Source: Archangiaceae bacterium (lineage in GTDB: Bacteria; Myxococcota; Myxococcia; Myxococcales; Myxococcaceae). Taken from it: a stretch of DNA of 53,710 nt. The stretch is from positions 1-53,710 of the forward strand of contig JAACJQ010000242.1 in assembly GCA_016879935.1 (NCBI GenBank), in the 5' to 3' direction. The notes below the pieces were generated by a model, which saw only the letters and a program-made list of their open reading frames with translations, was not told the origin of the DNA and did no database searches. The position numbers and the translations under genes were made by a program. The number at the start of each line of letters is the position of its first letter. Position 1 is the stretch's first letter. Below, piece after piece: positions 16,433-25,079 of the stretch.

Positions 16433-18175
16433 TCACTTCTCGGCGAGCAGCAACGAGAGCGCGTCCATCGCGGGCAGGCTCAGCTTCTCGTCGAACGCCT
16501 GCGCCAGCTTTCCCTCGGGCCGCTTCTTCGCGATGACGGCGAAGCGCACGAGGTCGGCGGCCATGGCTGGCGTGGTGGTGGCCTTCTGCGCCGACTCGAG
16601 GAAGGTGCCCGCCCGCGCGTCGGCCTGTGCCCGCAGGTGGCTGTAGACGGTGGACGACGCGTTCGCGAAGTAGCTCGGCTTCAGCTCGCCGGCCGTCGGC
16701 GGCTTCACGTTCACCGGGCTCAGCTTCGCGCGCTCGACGAAGCCGTGGCCCACGCGCTCCTCGCTCGCGCGAACCGCCTGCTTCTTCGGCGCGTCGCTGC
16801 CCTGCTTGATGGTGAGCGTGCCCGAGAGCTGGCCGACGTACCTCGTGCCCTCGTAGGGGACGTCGACCATCGCGTATGCGGGCTCCTCCTTCTTGATGCG
16901 CTCGAGCTTCTCGAGGCACCACCGCACGTCCTTCTTGTTGCTCTCGTAACGGCCGCAGTTGTAGTCCTTCGGGCCGTTGCGGCGGCACTTCTCGAGGCCG
17001 TCGTCGACCTGCCGCTGCTCGCGGTCGCAGTCCTTCTTCTTCTCGAGCCACTCGTGGCGCACCTGCGTGCCGCGCTGCTCCTTCACCTCGGTCTTGAGCA
17101 CCACCTTCTCGGAGTCGCTCGAGAACTCGGGCGACGTCAGCTCGAGCGCCACCGTCAGGTCGCTCCCGCCGCCTTCGGCGAACGACAGGCCCGAGCCCAG
17201 GCCGTTCGACTTGAGCCGCGAGATGACTTCACCTGCGAGCCCCTCGCCCGAGAACGACACCGTCAGCACCTCTTTGATGCCAGCCTTCGCGATGAGGGCC
17301 TTTGCTTCGGCGAGGTCCTTCTGGCGGCGGGCGTCGTCACGCGCGGCCACGGCCAGCTTCGCGGCGCACGCGAGATACAACGCGGCGGCGGCGGGCTCGG
17401 CCGACAGCTTCGCGGCCTCGGCCTCGTAGAGGGTCGCGATGGCCGGCGGCAACGAGACGACGACGGCGCCGAGCCGCTGCACCTGTGCGGGGCTCAGCGC
17501 TCCCGTCGTCGTGAGCTTGAGCGTCGTCGTCAGCTTGTACAGCTCCACGTGTTTGCCGGCCTGCGCCGCCGCTTCGACCTCGGCGAGACAGGCCTCGGTG
17601 GTCGGCTGCAGCGTCGCGCGTTGGCCATCGTCGGTCTTGTCCGCGCTCAGCCACTTGCCGCTCTTCTTGAGCTGCACGAAGTACGCGTCGACCTTCGCGA
17701 GGCACTGCAGGCCGCCCAGCGTCTTCGCCTCGGTCGACACGGTGGCGAGCTCGGCGGCGGTCTGCTTCTCGAACTCGACGCACGCCTGCTGCTGCACGGG
17801 AACGAGGCCGAGCTGCTCGGGCGTGAAGCCCTTGAGCGTCTCGACGTTGCGGCACATCGCCTGGAGCGTCGGGCCGTCCTGCTTCGCCACGGCCTTCGAG
17901 AGCCGCTCCTGCTGTCGAGTCAGCAGCAACGCCTTGGCTTCGGCGCACGCCTTCTCGGTGACGTCCTTGATGGGCTCGAAGCAGCAGCTGCTCCCCCGGC
18001 CGCCGCTCACGCGGAACTCCTTCGGCTCGAGGCACATCTCGACGAGCGTGGAGTAGTTGGCCGACGCCTTCGCCCGTTCGAGCCGCTCGTTCTGCTCGAT
18101 GATGGCCTCTCGGGGAATGCAGCCCACCGTCGACAGCACGAGCACCATCACCGTGGAGCAGGTCCGAATGCGCAT
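16433..18175 (-). CDS. Large lipoprotein of unknown function
   Basis: A 580-residue lipoprotein with lipobox STVGC (Cys19). The N-terminal half is helical, with repeating Cys-containing units (LVEMCLEPKEF, LQAMCRNVETL, LQCLAKVDAYF) spaced about 80 residues apart, suggesting duplicated helical modules. The second half has a charged beta/alpha region with Cys residues (KKKDCDREQRQVDDGLEKCR) and a C-terminal domain around HLRAQADARAGTFLESAQKA. I do not recognise the family. It is convergent with the ATP-grasp gene (three bases apart) and lies downstream of the two-component genes on the same strand. Confidence 0.65.
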   Translation of the reverse strand: MRIRTCSTVMVLVLSTVGCIPREAIIEQNERLERAKASANYSTLVEMCLEPKEFRVSGGRGSSCCFEPIKDVTEKACAEAKALLLTRQQERLSKAVAKQDGPTLQAMCRNVETLKGFTPEQLGLVPVQQQACVEFEKQTAAELATVSTEAKTLGGLQCLAKVDAYFVQLKKSGKWLSADKTDDGQRATLQPTTEACLAEVEAAAQAGKHVELYKLTTTLKLTTTGALSPAQVQRLGAVVVSLPPAIATLYEAEAAKLSAEPAAAALYLACAAKLAVAARDDARRQKDLAEAKALIAKAGIKEVLTVSFSGEGLAGEVISRLKSNGLGSGLSFAEGGGSDLTVALELTSPEFSSDSEKVVLKTEVKEQRGTQVRHEWLEKKKDCDREQRQVDDGLEKCRRNGPKDYNCGRYESNKKDVRWCLEKLERIKKEEPAYAMVDVPYEGTRYVGQLSGTLTIKQGSDAPKKQAVRASEERVGHGFVERAKLSPVNVKPPTAGELKPSYFANASSTVYSHLRAQADARAGTFLESAQKATTTPAMAADLVRFAVIAKKRPEGKLAQAFDEKLSLPAMDALSLLLAEK

Positions 18176-18219
18176 CGCGCAGGAGTACCAACCGCGGTGT
18201 CACCGGGAACTCGTAATGA

Positions 18220-18795
18220 TTACGAGTCGCGGTGCGTGAAGGTGTGAGCGACCAGCTCCTGCAGGGTGTGCACGCCCAGCTTCTTCTTCACGTTCTCGAG
18301 GTGGCAGTAGACGGTCGACGGCGCGAGGCCCAGCTTCGCGGCGACCTCTTTGGGCGCCTGGCAGGCGGCGAGCGCCCGGTACACCTCGTACTCGCGCGCG
18401 CTCAGCTTCGAACGAACGCCGTCGGGCTGGAGCGGGAGCAGTCGCTGCCCGGCGTGTACCCGTCGCAGGGTGTCGTCGAGCACGTCGAGCGGCACCGCCT
18501 TGTCGAGAAAGCCCGCAGCGCCCGCGTCGAGGAGCGAGCGCACGTACGCGTCGAGCCGCCTCGCCGAGAACAGCACCACGCGACACCGCTCGCACAAGGC
18601 CGCCACCTGCGCCGGAGTCGTCAACACCTCGAGCTGCACGTCGACGAGCGCGACGTCGACCTTCGCCGTCACGTCGAGCGCCTGCGCCATCGTCGTCACC
18701 GCGCCCGCCACCGCGAAGCCGTCGGTCGCGCGAAAGCGGCTCACGAGGCCCTCGGCCACCACCGGGTGGTCGTCGACGAAGAGCAGACGAATCAC
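18220..18795 (-). CDS. NarL/LuxR-type response regulator
   Basis: A 191-residue regulator. The receiver domain has the acidic pair in LLFVDDHPVV, a phospho-acceptor Asp in VALVDVQ (about residue 52) and the conserved Lys in GFLDKAVP. The C-terminal LuxR-type helix-turn-helix runs from LSAREYEVYRALA through KEVAAKLGLAPSTVYCHLEN. I choose the GTG at 18795 because it overlaps the stop of the upstream kinase (GTGA) and yields the usual VIRLLFVDDH N-terminus; the ATG at 18816 is also possible. It is surely the partner of the adjacent kinase; target genes are unknown. Confidence 0.88.
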   Translation of the reverse strand: MIRLLFVDDHPVVAEGLVSRFRATDGFAVAGAVTTMAQALDVTAKVDVALVDVQLEVLTTPAQVAALCERCRVVLFSARRLDAYVRSLLDAGAAGFLDKAVPLDVLDDTLRRVHAGQRLLPLQPDGVRSKLSAREYEVYRALAACQAPKEVAAKLGLAPSTVYCHLENVKKKLGVHTLQELVAHTFTHRDS

Positions 18796-19985
18796 GCGCG
18801 CTCCCGCCTGGGCCACGTCACCGCCACGCGCAGCCCCGTGTCGGCGTCGCCCAGCTCGAAGACGCCGCCGAGCTGTTGTGCGCGCTCCCGCATGCCGCGC
18901 ACGCCATGGCCTTCACGCAGCGCCGAGCTCTTGCCGCCGCCGTTGTCGACGATGAGCAGCGAGACCTCGTGGGCATGGGCCTGCACCGAGACGGTGGCCT
19001 CGCTCGCGCGGGCATGGCGCACGGCGTTGGTGAGCGCCTCCTTCGCGACCGACAGCACGACGTGCGAGTCGGCGGTCGGCGCCTGCGCCACCCAGCCGTC
19101 GTCGAGCAGCAGGTCGACCGACAAGCCCAGGTGTTTGAAGTCGCGCTGCACCAGTAGCAGCTCGTCTTTCAGCGGGCCATGTGCCGGCGGGGCGCGGAGC
19201 TGGTCGAGCATCACGTGGGCGCGCTGCGAGAGCTGGTCGAGCAAGGACGAGAGGCGGTCGACGTGGTCGTCGGTCGCGCCCCTGCGGGTGACGGTGTCGA
19301 GCTGAAACCGGGCGCCGGTGATGAGCTGCGCCACGTCGTCGTGCAGCTGCCGGGCGAGCGACGCACGCAGCTCGCCACCACCCGAGTGCAGCCGCTCTTC
19401 GAGCTTCGACGCCGCCGCTTCGACGCGCGCGAGGTCGGTGAAGCTCTGCACCTCGAGCCGGTACACCCACTGGCCCAGCCCCGCCGAGATGCCGCTGATG
19501 GTGAGGAGGTACACGAGCGGCACGTGCGCCATCGGGTAGTCGAAGAGGTCGGGCCGGCGCAGCCAGTAGGCCAGCGTGAAGGCGGCCGCGGTGCCCAGCG
19601 TCGCGAGCAGCCGGTGGGGCAGCTTCAGCAGCATCGCGATGAAGATGGGCGGCGCCGTGTAGCACCCGTAGAACCACGGCCCGTCGAAGCCACCGAACTG
19701 CGCGACGTGCGCGCCCCCGAGCGCCGCCGAGAGCACGATGCTGACCGTGAAGACGCCAGCCGCGGCCCAGCGTGGCGCGAGCCACCGCACCACCGGTACC
19801 ATCACGAACGATGACAGGCACTGCAGCGCCATGAAGCCGTGGTTGCGCAGCGTGCCCATCGCCAGCACGTCTCCGACACCGCCGACCAGGTACGTCACGC
19901 CGAAGGCCAGCCCGAGGAACTGCGCGCGTGACGCGTTGGCCTGGTGAACCCGATCGCGCACCGTCGCTTCGATGGAGGTCACCAC
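18792..19985 (-). CDS. DesK/NarX-type membrane histidine kinase
   Basis: A 397-residue kinase. The N-terminal half has about six membrane helices (FLGLAFGVTYLVGGVGDVLA, AGVFTVSIVLSAALGG, PLVYLLTISGISAGLG and others) with little periplasmic sequence, so it probably senses a membrane signal. A short coiled linker leads to a HisKA_3 dimerisation helix (SLARQLHDDVAQLITGARFQ, with the phospho-acceptor His in LHDD) and a HATPase with VLSVAKEALTNAVRHARAS and GHGVRGMRERAQQLGG. I start at GTG 19985; the open frame extends much further upstream but runs antisense to the LysM gene. It is translationally coupled to its response regulator. Confidence 0.85.
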   Translation of the reverse strand: MVTSIEATVRDRVHQANASRAQFLGLAFGVTYLVGGVGDVLAMGTLRNHGFMALQCLSSFVMVPVVRWLAPRWAAAGVFTVSIVLSAALGGAHVAQFGGFDGPWFYGCYTAPPIFIAMLLKLPHRLLATLGTAAAFTLAYWLRRPDLFDYPMAHVPLVYLLTISGISAGLGQWVYRLEVQSFTDLARVEAAASKLEERLHSGGGELRASLARQLHDDVAQLITGARFQLDTVTRRGATDDHVDRLSSLLDQLSQRAHVMLDQLRAPPAHGPLKDELLLVQRDFKHLGLSVDLLLDDGWVAQAPTADSHVVLSVAKEALTNAVRHARASEATVSVQAHAHEVSLLIVDNGGGKSSALREGHGVRGMRERAQQLGGVFELGDADTGLRVAVTWPRRERA

Positions 19986-20069
19986 TCGCGCAAAGCGTAC
20001 TGCGAACACCCTCGTTTCTCGGGCGTCATCTGCGGCACGTTCACTCGCACCGGAATCAGGTGAGCGGTG

Positions 20070-21005
20070 ATGCGACACCGAAGAAGTGATGGACGACGAC
20101 CCCGTGCTCCGGGGCAGACTCCAGGTGTGGATTACCGCATTCGAAGTGGCGACACGCTCTCTGCACTGGCGAAGCAGTTCAACACCACGGTGGAGCGGCT
20201 CGCCCGCGTCAACGGCATCGACGACCCCGACCGCATCAAAGCCGGCGCGACGCTGAAGGTGCCCGACGGTTTCGAAGCTGACGAACCCGAGCCGGCTGAT
20301 CAACCCGACCTCGCGGGGTGGACGAATACGCCCATCGACCTCGGCCCGCGGCCGCCGCCTCCGCCACCCGGAGGCACCACCGACATCGCGGGCCTCGGCA
20401 CGCTCTCGGCGAAGTACGAGTCGAACGGCGACCCGGGCACGGTCTCGGGCGGGCGCGGCGACCCGGGCGGCGTCAGCTACGGCGCGTACCAGTTCTCGAC
20501 CAACCGCGGCTCGGCGCGCTCGTTCTCGGCGTGGCTGCAGCGCACCGACCCAGCGCTCGGCCGACCGCTCGCGGGTCTCACGCCCGGCACCACCGCCTTC
20601 TCGAACGCGTGGAAGGCCATCGCCCGTCAGCACCCGTCGGCGTTTCAGGCGGCGCAGCACCGCTTCGTGGGCGAGCGCTACTACGACGTCTCGCGCAGCC
20701 AGCTCGAGTCGCGGGTGCCGGGCCTCGACTTCTCGCAGCGCAGCCGGGCCTTGAGCGACGTGTTGTGGAGCAGCTCGGTGCACCACGGGCAGAGCGGCGC
20801 CGTCACCGTCTTCACGCGCGCGCTCGCCGGCCGAGACGTCACCCGCATGAGCGACGCCGACATCATCAAAGCCGTCTACGCCGAGCGCGGCCGCCGTGAC
20901 CGCAACGGAGAGCTCGCGTACTTCTCGTCGAGCTCGCGCGCCGTGCAGGCCGGTGTCGCGCAGCGCTTCGTCGACGAGCGGGACGACGCGCTGCGGTCGC
21001 TCTGA
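20070..21005 (+). CDS. LysM protein with VgrG3-like muramidase domain
   Basis: A 311-residue protein without a signal peptide. Residues about 21-66 are a LysM peptidoglycan-binding domain (YRIRSGDTLSALAKQFNTT, KAGATLKVP). A Pro-rich linker (PRPPPPPPGG) follows. The C-terminal 180 residues (YESNGDPGTVSGGRGDPGG, VSYGAYQFSTNRGSARSF) match the pattern of the C-terminal hydrolase domain of VgrG3-type spike proteins and related phage-like muramidases. It should cut peptidoglycan, but no export route is visible: it may leave through a contractile injection system, a holin or lysis. The ATG at 20070 has AGGTGA six bases upstream. The stop overlaps the next start (TGATG), linking it to the MYXO-CTERM protein. 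Confidence 0.72.
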   Translation: MRHRRSDGRRPRAPGQTPGVDYRIRSGDTLSALAKQFNTTVERLARVNGIDDPDRIKAGATLKVPDGFEADEPEPADQPDLAGWTNTPIDLGPRPPPPPPGGTTDIAGLGTLSAKYESNGDPGTVSGGRGDPGGVSYGAYQFSTNRGSARSFSAWLQRTDPALGRPLAGLTPGTTAFSNAWKAIARQHPSAFQAAQHRFVGERYYDVSRSQLESRVPGLDFSQRSRALSDVLWSSSVHHGQSGAVTVFTRALAGRDVTRMSDADIIKAVYAERGRRDRNGELAYFSSSSRAVQAGVAQRFVDERDDALRSL

Positions 21006-22612
21006 TGCGAGGGTGGGTGCCACTGCTGGTGGTCATCGCCGGCTGCGAACCCGAGGCCCCGTTACCCGCGCAGCGCCGCGTCGACACGCTCCTCGTGCGA
21101 CAGACGGGAGCTCCGAACTCGCTGGTCGGTGAGTCGCTCGCGGGCTGCTCCACCTTCTCGCTCGTCGGCGCGCCCGGCTCGAATCAGGTCTTCAAGAACA
21201 CGGTGCCGCTGAGCCTGCCGACGTTGCAGGGCTACGGAAACGCCGTCGCGTGCTCGCTGTTCGGAGACACCGCCGTCTCGGCCGTCGACTCGCATGCCAT
21301 CGTCACCTCGTTCGGCGTTCTCGACGCGGGCGAGTTCGTCGCACCCGGCTTGTCGCTCTCGATGTCGAGAGCGTCGTCGCTGGTGTGGGTCGCGGCAGGC
21401 GCTCCCAAAGAGAACTGCCTCGTCGGCACCTGTTCGGGCGCGGTCGCGGTGTGGCAACTCTCGCTCGACGGAGGCGTCCTTCTCAGCGCGAGCTTTCGCG
21501 GCGGGCCGGGGGAGGGACTCGGCACCTCCGTTTCGACAGGGCGGTTCAGCGTGGGGCAGATGCAGGTCGCGGTGGCTGCGCCGGGTGCGACGTCTCCGCG
21601 GCTCATCAACGTGCGCGGCGCAGGAATGACGGGCATCGACGCCATCGCGCCCGCCATCCCGGGCGTGAGCTCGGTCGCGTTCGCCACCATCGGTGGGCAC
21701 ATCGAGCTCGTCGTGGGCGTACCGTCGAACTCGCGCGCCTTCGGTCTCGTCGAGAACGGTGCTCAGCATCTGCCGTCGGCGACGGCCATGCAGTGCCCAC
21801 CCGATTCCGGCGTGGGCGTTCAGTTGACCGTTTTCGATTGGGACGGGGACGGCAACGACGACGTGTTCATGAGCAACCCCGACGTGAACGTGGTCGCGGT
21901 GGGCCTCAGCAGCCGGGCCTACACGTGCGAGTTTCTGCCCGTGCCGGTGGCGTTCAGGGCTCCGGGCAATCGCTTTGGTCAGTCGATGGCGGCGAGCGCC
22001 TCGGTGCTGCCCAGGCTGCTCGTCGGCGCACCGGGCGTGGCGACCGACGCCGGCCCGGGTGCCGGAGCCGTCTTCGCGTTCGAGCTCTGCGACGTTCCCA
22101 GCCAGGGTGGGTGTGGAATCGACGCTGGCATACGAGCCGACGGAGGCAACTCGGTCGACGGAGGGCCGCTGTTCGATGGCGGTGGCCTGGTCGACGCTGG
22201 CGTCGTCGTCGATGGCGGGCCGCAGTTCGACGGAGGCAGCTTCGTCGACGGAGGCGGGTTGGTCGACGCAGGCGTTGTCGATGCGGGCGTCGTGGATGCG
22301 GGCGATCCGGGCGGCGTGGTCGATGCGGGCGGCGTGGTCGATGCGGGCGTCGTCGTCGATGCGGGCGTCGTCGATGCGGGCGTCGTCGATGCGGGCGTCG
22401 TCGATGCGGGGGGCGCGGTCGATGCGGGCGTGGTCGATGCGGGCCTCGTCGACGGGGGCGCGGTGGCCGACGGAGGGATGGATGTGAACCCGGTCTTCAT
22501 TCCCGTCTGTGGCTGCTCGGGCGCGCCTGCTCCGTTCGTGCTGTTCGCCGTCGCGCTCGTTCTCGGTCGGCGCCGCGCGGCGTTCATGGGAAAGCGCCAT
22601 TGCGGCTCGTGA
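21005..22612 (+). CDS. FG-GAP-like surface lipoprotein with MYXO-CTERM-like tail
   Basis: A 535-residue lipoprotein: signal MRGWVPLLVVIAGC with lipobox. Residues 40-370 contain FG-GAP/integrin-alpha-like blades (SLVGAPGSNQVF, WVAAGAPKENC, VFDWDGDGNDDVFMSNPD with a DxDGDGxxD calcium loop, LLVGAPGVATDAG). Then comes a long Val-Asp-Ala-Gly repeat spacer encoded by a 15-base minisatellite. The end, CGCSGAPAPFVLFAVALVLGRRR, fits the MYXO-CTERM sorting signal (Cys-Gly-Cys, membrane helix, Arg cluster) recognised by a rhombosortase-like enzyme. A tail of eleven extra residues follows the Arg cluster, which is unusual. Translation is coupled to the LysM gene by a TGATG overlap. Confidence 0.8.
   Translation: MRGWVPLLVVIAGCEPEAPLPAQRRVDTLLVRQTGAPNSLVGESLAGCSTFSLVGAPGSNQVFKNTVPLSLPTLQGYGNAVACSLFGDTAVSAVDSHAIVTSFGVLDAGEFVAPGLSLSMSRASSLVWVAAGAPKENCLVGTCSGAVAVWQLSLDGGVLLSASFRGGPGEGLGTSVSTGRFSVGQMQVAVAAPGATSPRLINVRGAGMTGIDAIAPAIPGVSSVAFATIGGHIELVVGVPSNSRAFGLVENGAQHLPSATAMQCPPDSGVGVQLTVFDWDGDGNDDVFMSNPDVNVVAVGLSSRAYTCEFLPVPVAFRAPGNRFGQSMAASASVLPRLLVGAPGVATDAGPGAGAVFAFELCDVPSQGGCGIDAGIRADGGNSVDGGPLFDGGGLVDAGVVVDGGPQFDGGSFVDGGGLVDAGVVDAGVVDAGDPGGVVDAGGVVDAGVVVDAGVVDAGVVDAGVVDAGGAVDAGVVDAGLVDGGAVADGGMDVNPVFIPVCGCSGAPAPFVLFAVALVLGRRRAAFMGKRHCGS
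22190..22475 (+). repeat. Asp-Ala-Gly coding minisatellite
   Basis: Near-perfect 15-base units of the form GTCGTCGATGCGGGC (Val-Val-Asp-Ala-Gly) with variants, making the spacer of the MYXO-CTERM protein. The most regular block is roughly 22330-22420. Confidence 0.8.
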
Positions 22613-22644
22613 CGAGACACCCGACGCCTGCGAGAGTGGCCGCG

Positions 22645-25077
22645 ATGGCGCATCGCTCCCGAAACCTGGCCGCGCTTGCGCTGCTCGCTGCCTGCTCCTC
22701 GACCTGCGCACTCGACGAGTCCGTGCTGTACGCGTGCGACTCCAGCGAGCCGCGGTGCCCGGCGGGGTTCTTCTGCGCGGCTGATCAGATCTGCCGGCCG
22801 CTCGAGGCTGACGGTGGGGTCGGCGGTGGCGTCACGGCTGGCGGCGCTTCCGGTGGCGGCGCAGGTGGTTCGGCGGGCGGAGGTTCCGCGGGCGGCGCGG
22901 CCGGTGGGTCCGTCGTGGCCGGCGGCTCATCGGGCGGAGGCGTCGCGGCTGGAGGTTCGGCGGCCGGAGGTTCTGCGGCCGGAGGTTCTGCGGCCGGAGG
23001 TTCTGCGGGAGGTTCCGTGGGCGGCGGAGACGCTGGGGGCCAGAGCGGCGGGAGCGCCGGCGGCACCGCGTGTGTTCCGCTCACCTGCGGCGCGCTCGAC
23101 TGTGGCTACCGGGCCGATGGCTGCGGCGGCACGTTGCAGTGCGGGCGCTGCTCGGCGGGCACGGAGTGCGGCGTGCGCTCACCGAACCGCTGCGACCTCG
23201 TGCCAGGGCTGTGCACGCCCGAGGGCATCTGCTGGGAGAACCTGCTGCCTCAGGGGAACGACATTCGAGCGCTCTACAGCACCGACGAGCGGCACACGTG
23301 GCTCGCGACCGACAACGGCTCGGTGCTCTTCTTCGACGGAGAACGCACCACCATGCTGCCCGCACCGACGCAGGCGGGCTTCGACCTGCGCGCGATTCAC
23401 GGCTGCGGCCCCAACGACATCTACGTCGTCGGAGACAACGCCACGGTGCTGCACTTCGACGGCGGAACGTGGGCGAGCGAGACCCTGCCGGGCAGCGTCC
23501 GCCCCGACTTGACCTTCGTGCAATGCCTCGGCGCGGGCGCAGCCATCACCGGCCGCAGCGAGCAGCAGATTTTTCTGCGCGACCCGAGCGGCGCCTGGGC
23601 CAACCGCAACGCGCCCCTCGCGTCGGGCACCCATCGTGCGCTGCAGCACCAGAACCAGCTGTTCCTCATCAACGAGAACGGCGTGCTGATGTCGGTGACG
23701 TCGTCTGGCTGGCAGCAGGTGCAGGGTGGTGACGCCCAGCTCGCCTTCGTGCGGGGGCTCGCTGGCGTCGGCCAGAGGCTCTACGCGCTCGGCAGCGTCG
23801 ATGGCGGCCCGATGCCAGACGGTGGTCCGACGACGCTGAGCCGCCTGCGCGAGTTCACCTTGCCCACCGGCCCGTGGACGACGCTGGTCGACGTGCCGAG
23901 CGAGGCTGCCTCCGACCAGGTGAACGGCTTCGACACGCTCGACGGCGACGAGTTCTGGCTCGCAGGCAGCCTCAACGGCGTGCGCCGGTTCCGACGCGAC
24001 GCGGGCCTGACGCCCCGACTGCTCTCGCAGACCGACGCCCGCACGCTGTTCGCGGTGAAGGTGCTCGGCCCGAACAGGGCGTTCCTCACGGGCAGCACCG
24101 GCACCTACGTGCACGTCGAAGACGGCGGCGCGGCCACGACGGCGCACCCGGCCCAGCGCCTGAGCGGCGTGAACAAGCTGTGCATCTCTCCGATGGCGTC
24201 GCTGAGCGCGCCCGCGATTCTCGCGCCGCAGAACTCGAACTCGAACCTCACCCGCGAGGTCGGCCCGCCGGTGCGCTGGCCCACCATCGACAGTCCCAAC
24301 GTGTCGCGCTCCACCAACTGGGTGTCGTGCGCCATCTCGTCGCAGGGAGACTTCCTCATCGCGGGCACCGACGGAGGGCTCGCGTTCGGCACGAGCACGT
24401 TGCCGGGCTCGGTCACCACGCCGGCGAACTACGGCGTGCTCGACTGGACCCGGGTGTGGACCGCGCCGGGCAGGCCCTGGTACCTGTTGTCGACGCCGCG
24501 TGCAGGCGCGACGTACCTGCTCATCACCGACGGCGGCCTCACCGGCGCGGGCGCGTCTCTCTTCGAGCTCGACGCGGGCTTCCTCGACATCGCCGGAACC
24601 GGGCCGTACGCGGCGATGGTGGGGCAGGGCGGGCGGGTGGCGTCGCTCAGCAGCACCGGCCACTTCACAACGCAGCTCGCTTCGGCGGCGACCACGATGA
24701 ACACCGTGCACGCGGCCGTGCAGCGCGATGGTGGCGTTCACCTCTTCGTCGCGGCAGGGGTGGGTGGAGCCTGGTGGTCTCGCGTCAACACGAGCGCGTT
24801 CGCGCCCCAGCCGAATTTCAGCCAGGCCACCTTCACCGGCGTGTGGCTCTCCTCGTACGGCAGCACCTACTTCGTCGGTGGCCCGCCCGATGGCGGTGTG
24901 GCTGGCGGCTGGCTCTACGTGCGCGCGCCCAGCGGCGTGGTGACGGCCGAGCCGCTGCCCCTGGTGGGTGCGCCCTCGAGCATCGTCGGCCTCGACGACG
25001 ATGGTGGCACCTCGACCGTGTGGATCAGCGGTCGTGCGGGCGCCATCTTGCGGCGCAGCCCCAAAGACGGCGGCTGA
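22645..25077 (+). CDS. Gly/Ser-linker beta-propeller lipoprotein
   Basis: An 810-residue lipoprotein. The signal MAHRSRNLAALALLAAC ends in a lipobox. A short Cys-rich module (CDSSEPRCPAGFFCAADQIC) is followed by a spacer of AAGGS repeats (about residues 55-135), another Cys module (CVPLTCGALDCGYRADGCGG), and then about 600 residues of repeated propeller-like blocks (NDIRALYSTDERHTWLATDN, NDIYVVGDNATVLHFDGGTW). These resemble the BNR/photosystem-stability type repeats common in myxobacterial surface proteins. It is likely surface-exposed and ligand-binding; the ligand is unknown. ATG 22645 is chosen because the signal peptide begins there. It lies 32 bases behind the MYXO-CTERM gene on the same strand. 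Confidence 0.72.
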   Translation: MAHRSRNLAALALLAACSSTCALDESVLYACDSSEPRCPAGFFCAADQICRPLEADGGVGGGVTAGGASGGGAGGSAGGGSAGGAAGGSVVAGGSSGGGVAAGGSAAGGSAAGGSAAGGSAGGSVGGGDAGGQSGGSAGGTACVPLTCGALDCGYRADGCGGTLQCGRCSAGTECGVRSPNRCDLVPGLCTPEGICWENLLPQGNDIRALYSTDERHTWLATDNGSVLFFDGERTTMLPAPTQAGFDLRAIHGCGPNDIYVVGDNATVLHFDGGTWASETLPGSVRPDLTFVQCLGAGAAITGRSEQQIFLRDPSGAWANRNAPLASGTHRALQHQNQLFLINENGVLMSVTSSGWQQVQGGDAQLAFVRGLAGVGQRLYALGSVDGGPMPDGGPTTLSRLREFTLPTGPWTTLVDVPSEAASDQVNGFDTLDGDEFWLAGSLNGVRRFRRDAGLTPRLLSQTDARTLFAVKVLGPNRAFLTGSTGTYVHVEDGGAATTAHPAQRLSGVNKLCISPMASLSAPAILAPQNSNSNLTREVGPPVRWPTIDSPNVSRSTNWVSCAISSQGDFLIAGTDGGLAFGTSTLPGSVTTPANYGVLDWTRVWTAPGRPWYLLSTPRAGATYLLITDGGLTGAGASLFELDAGFLDIAGTGPYAAMVGQGGRVASLSSTGHFTTQLASAATTMNTVHAAVQRDGGVHLFVAAGVGGAWWSRVNTSAFAPQPNFSQATFTGVWLSSYGSTYFVGGPPDGGVAGGWLYVRAPSGVVTAEPLPLVGAPSSIVGLDDDGGTSTVWISGRAGAILRRSPKDGG
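22945..23016 (+). repeat. 15-bp tandem repeat in the Gly/Ser linker
   Basis: Three identical consecutive copies of GCGGCCGGAGGTTCT at 22960-23004, preceded by a variant copy (22945-22959) and followed by a shortened one. They encode Ala-Ala-Gly-Gly-Ser. Identity between copies suggests recent expansion by slippage. Confidence 0.85.
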
Positions 25078-25079
25078 CG

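Noticed and set aside
21250-22644. Open frame of 465 codons before the Gly/Ser-linker lipoprotein
   Set aside because: It overlaps the FG-GAP gene in another frame and its product is Arg-rich noise.
22190-23016. Repeat arrays considered as CRISPR
   Set aside because: Contiguous 15-bp coding units without spacers, inside open lipoprotein genes; no cas genes.
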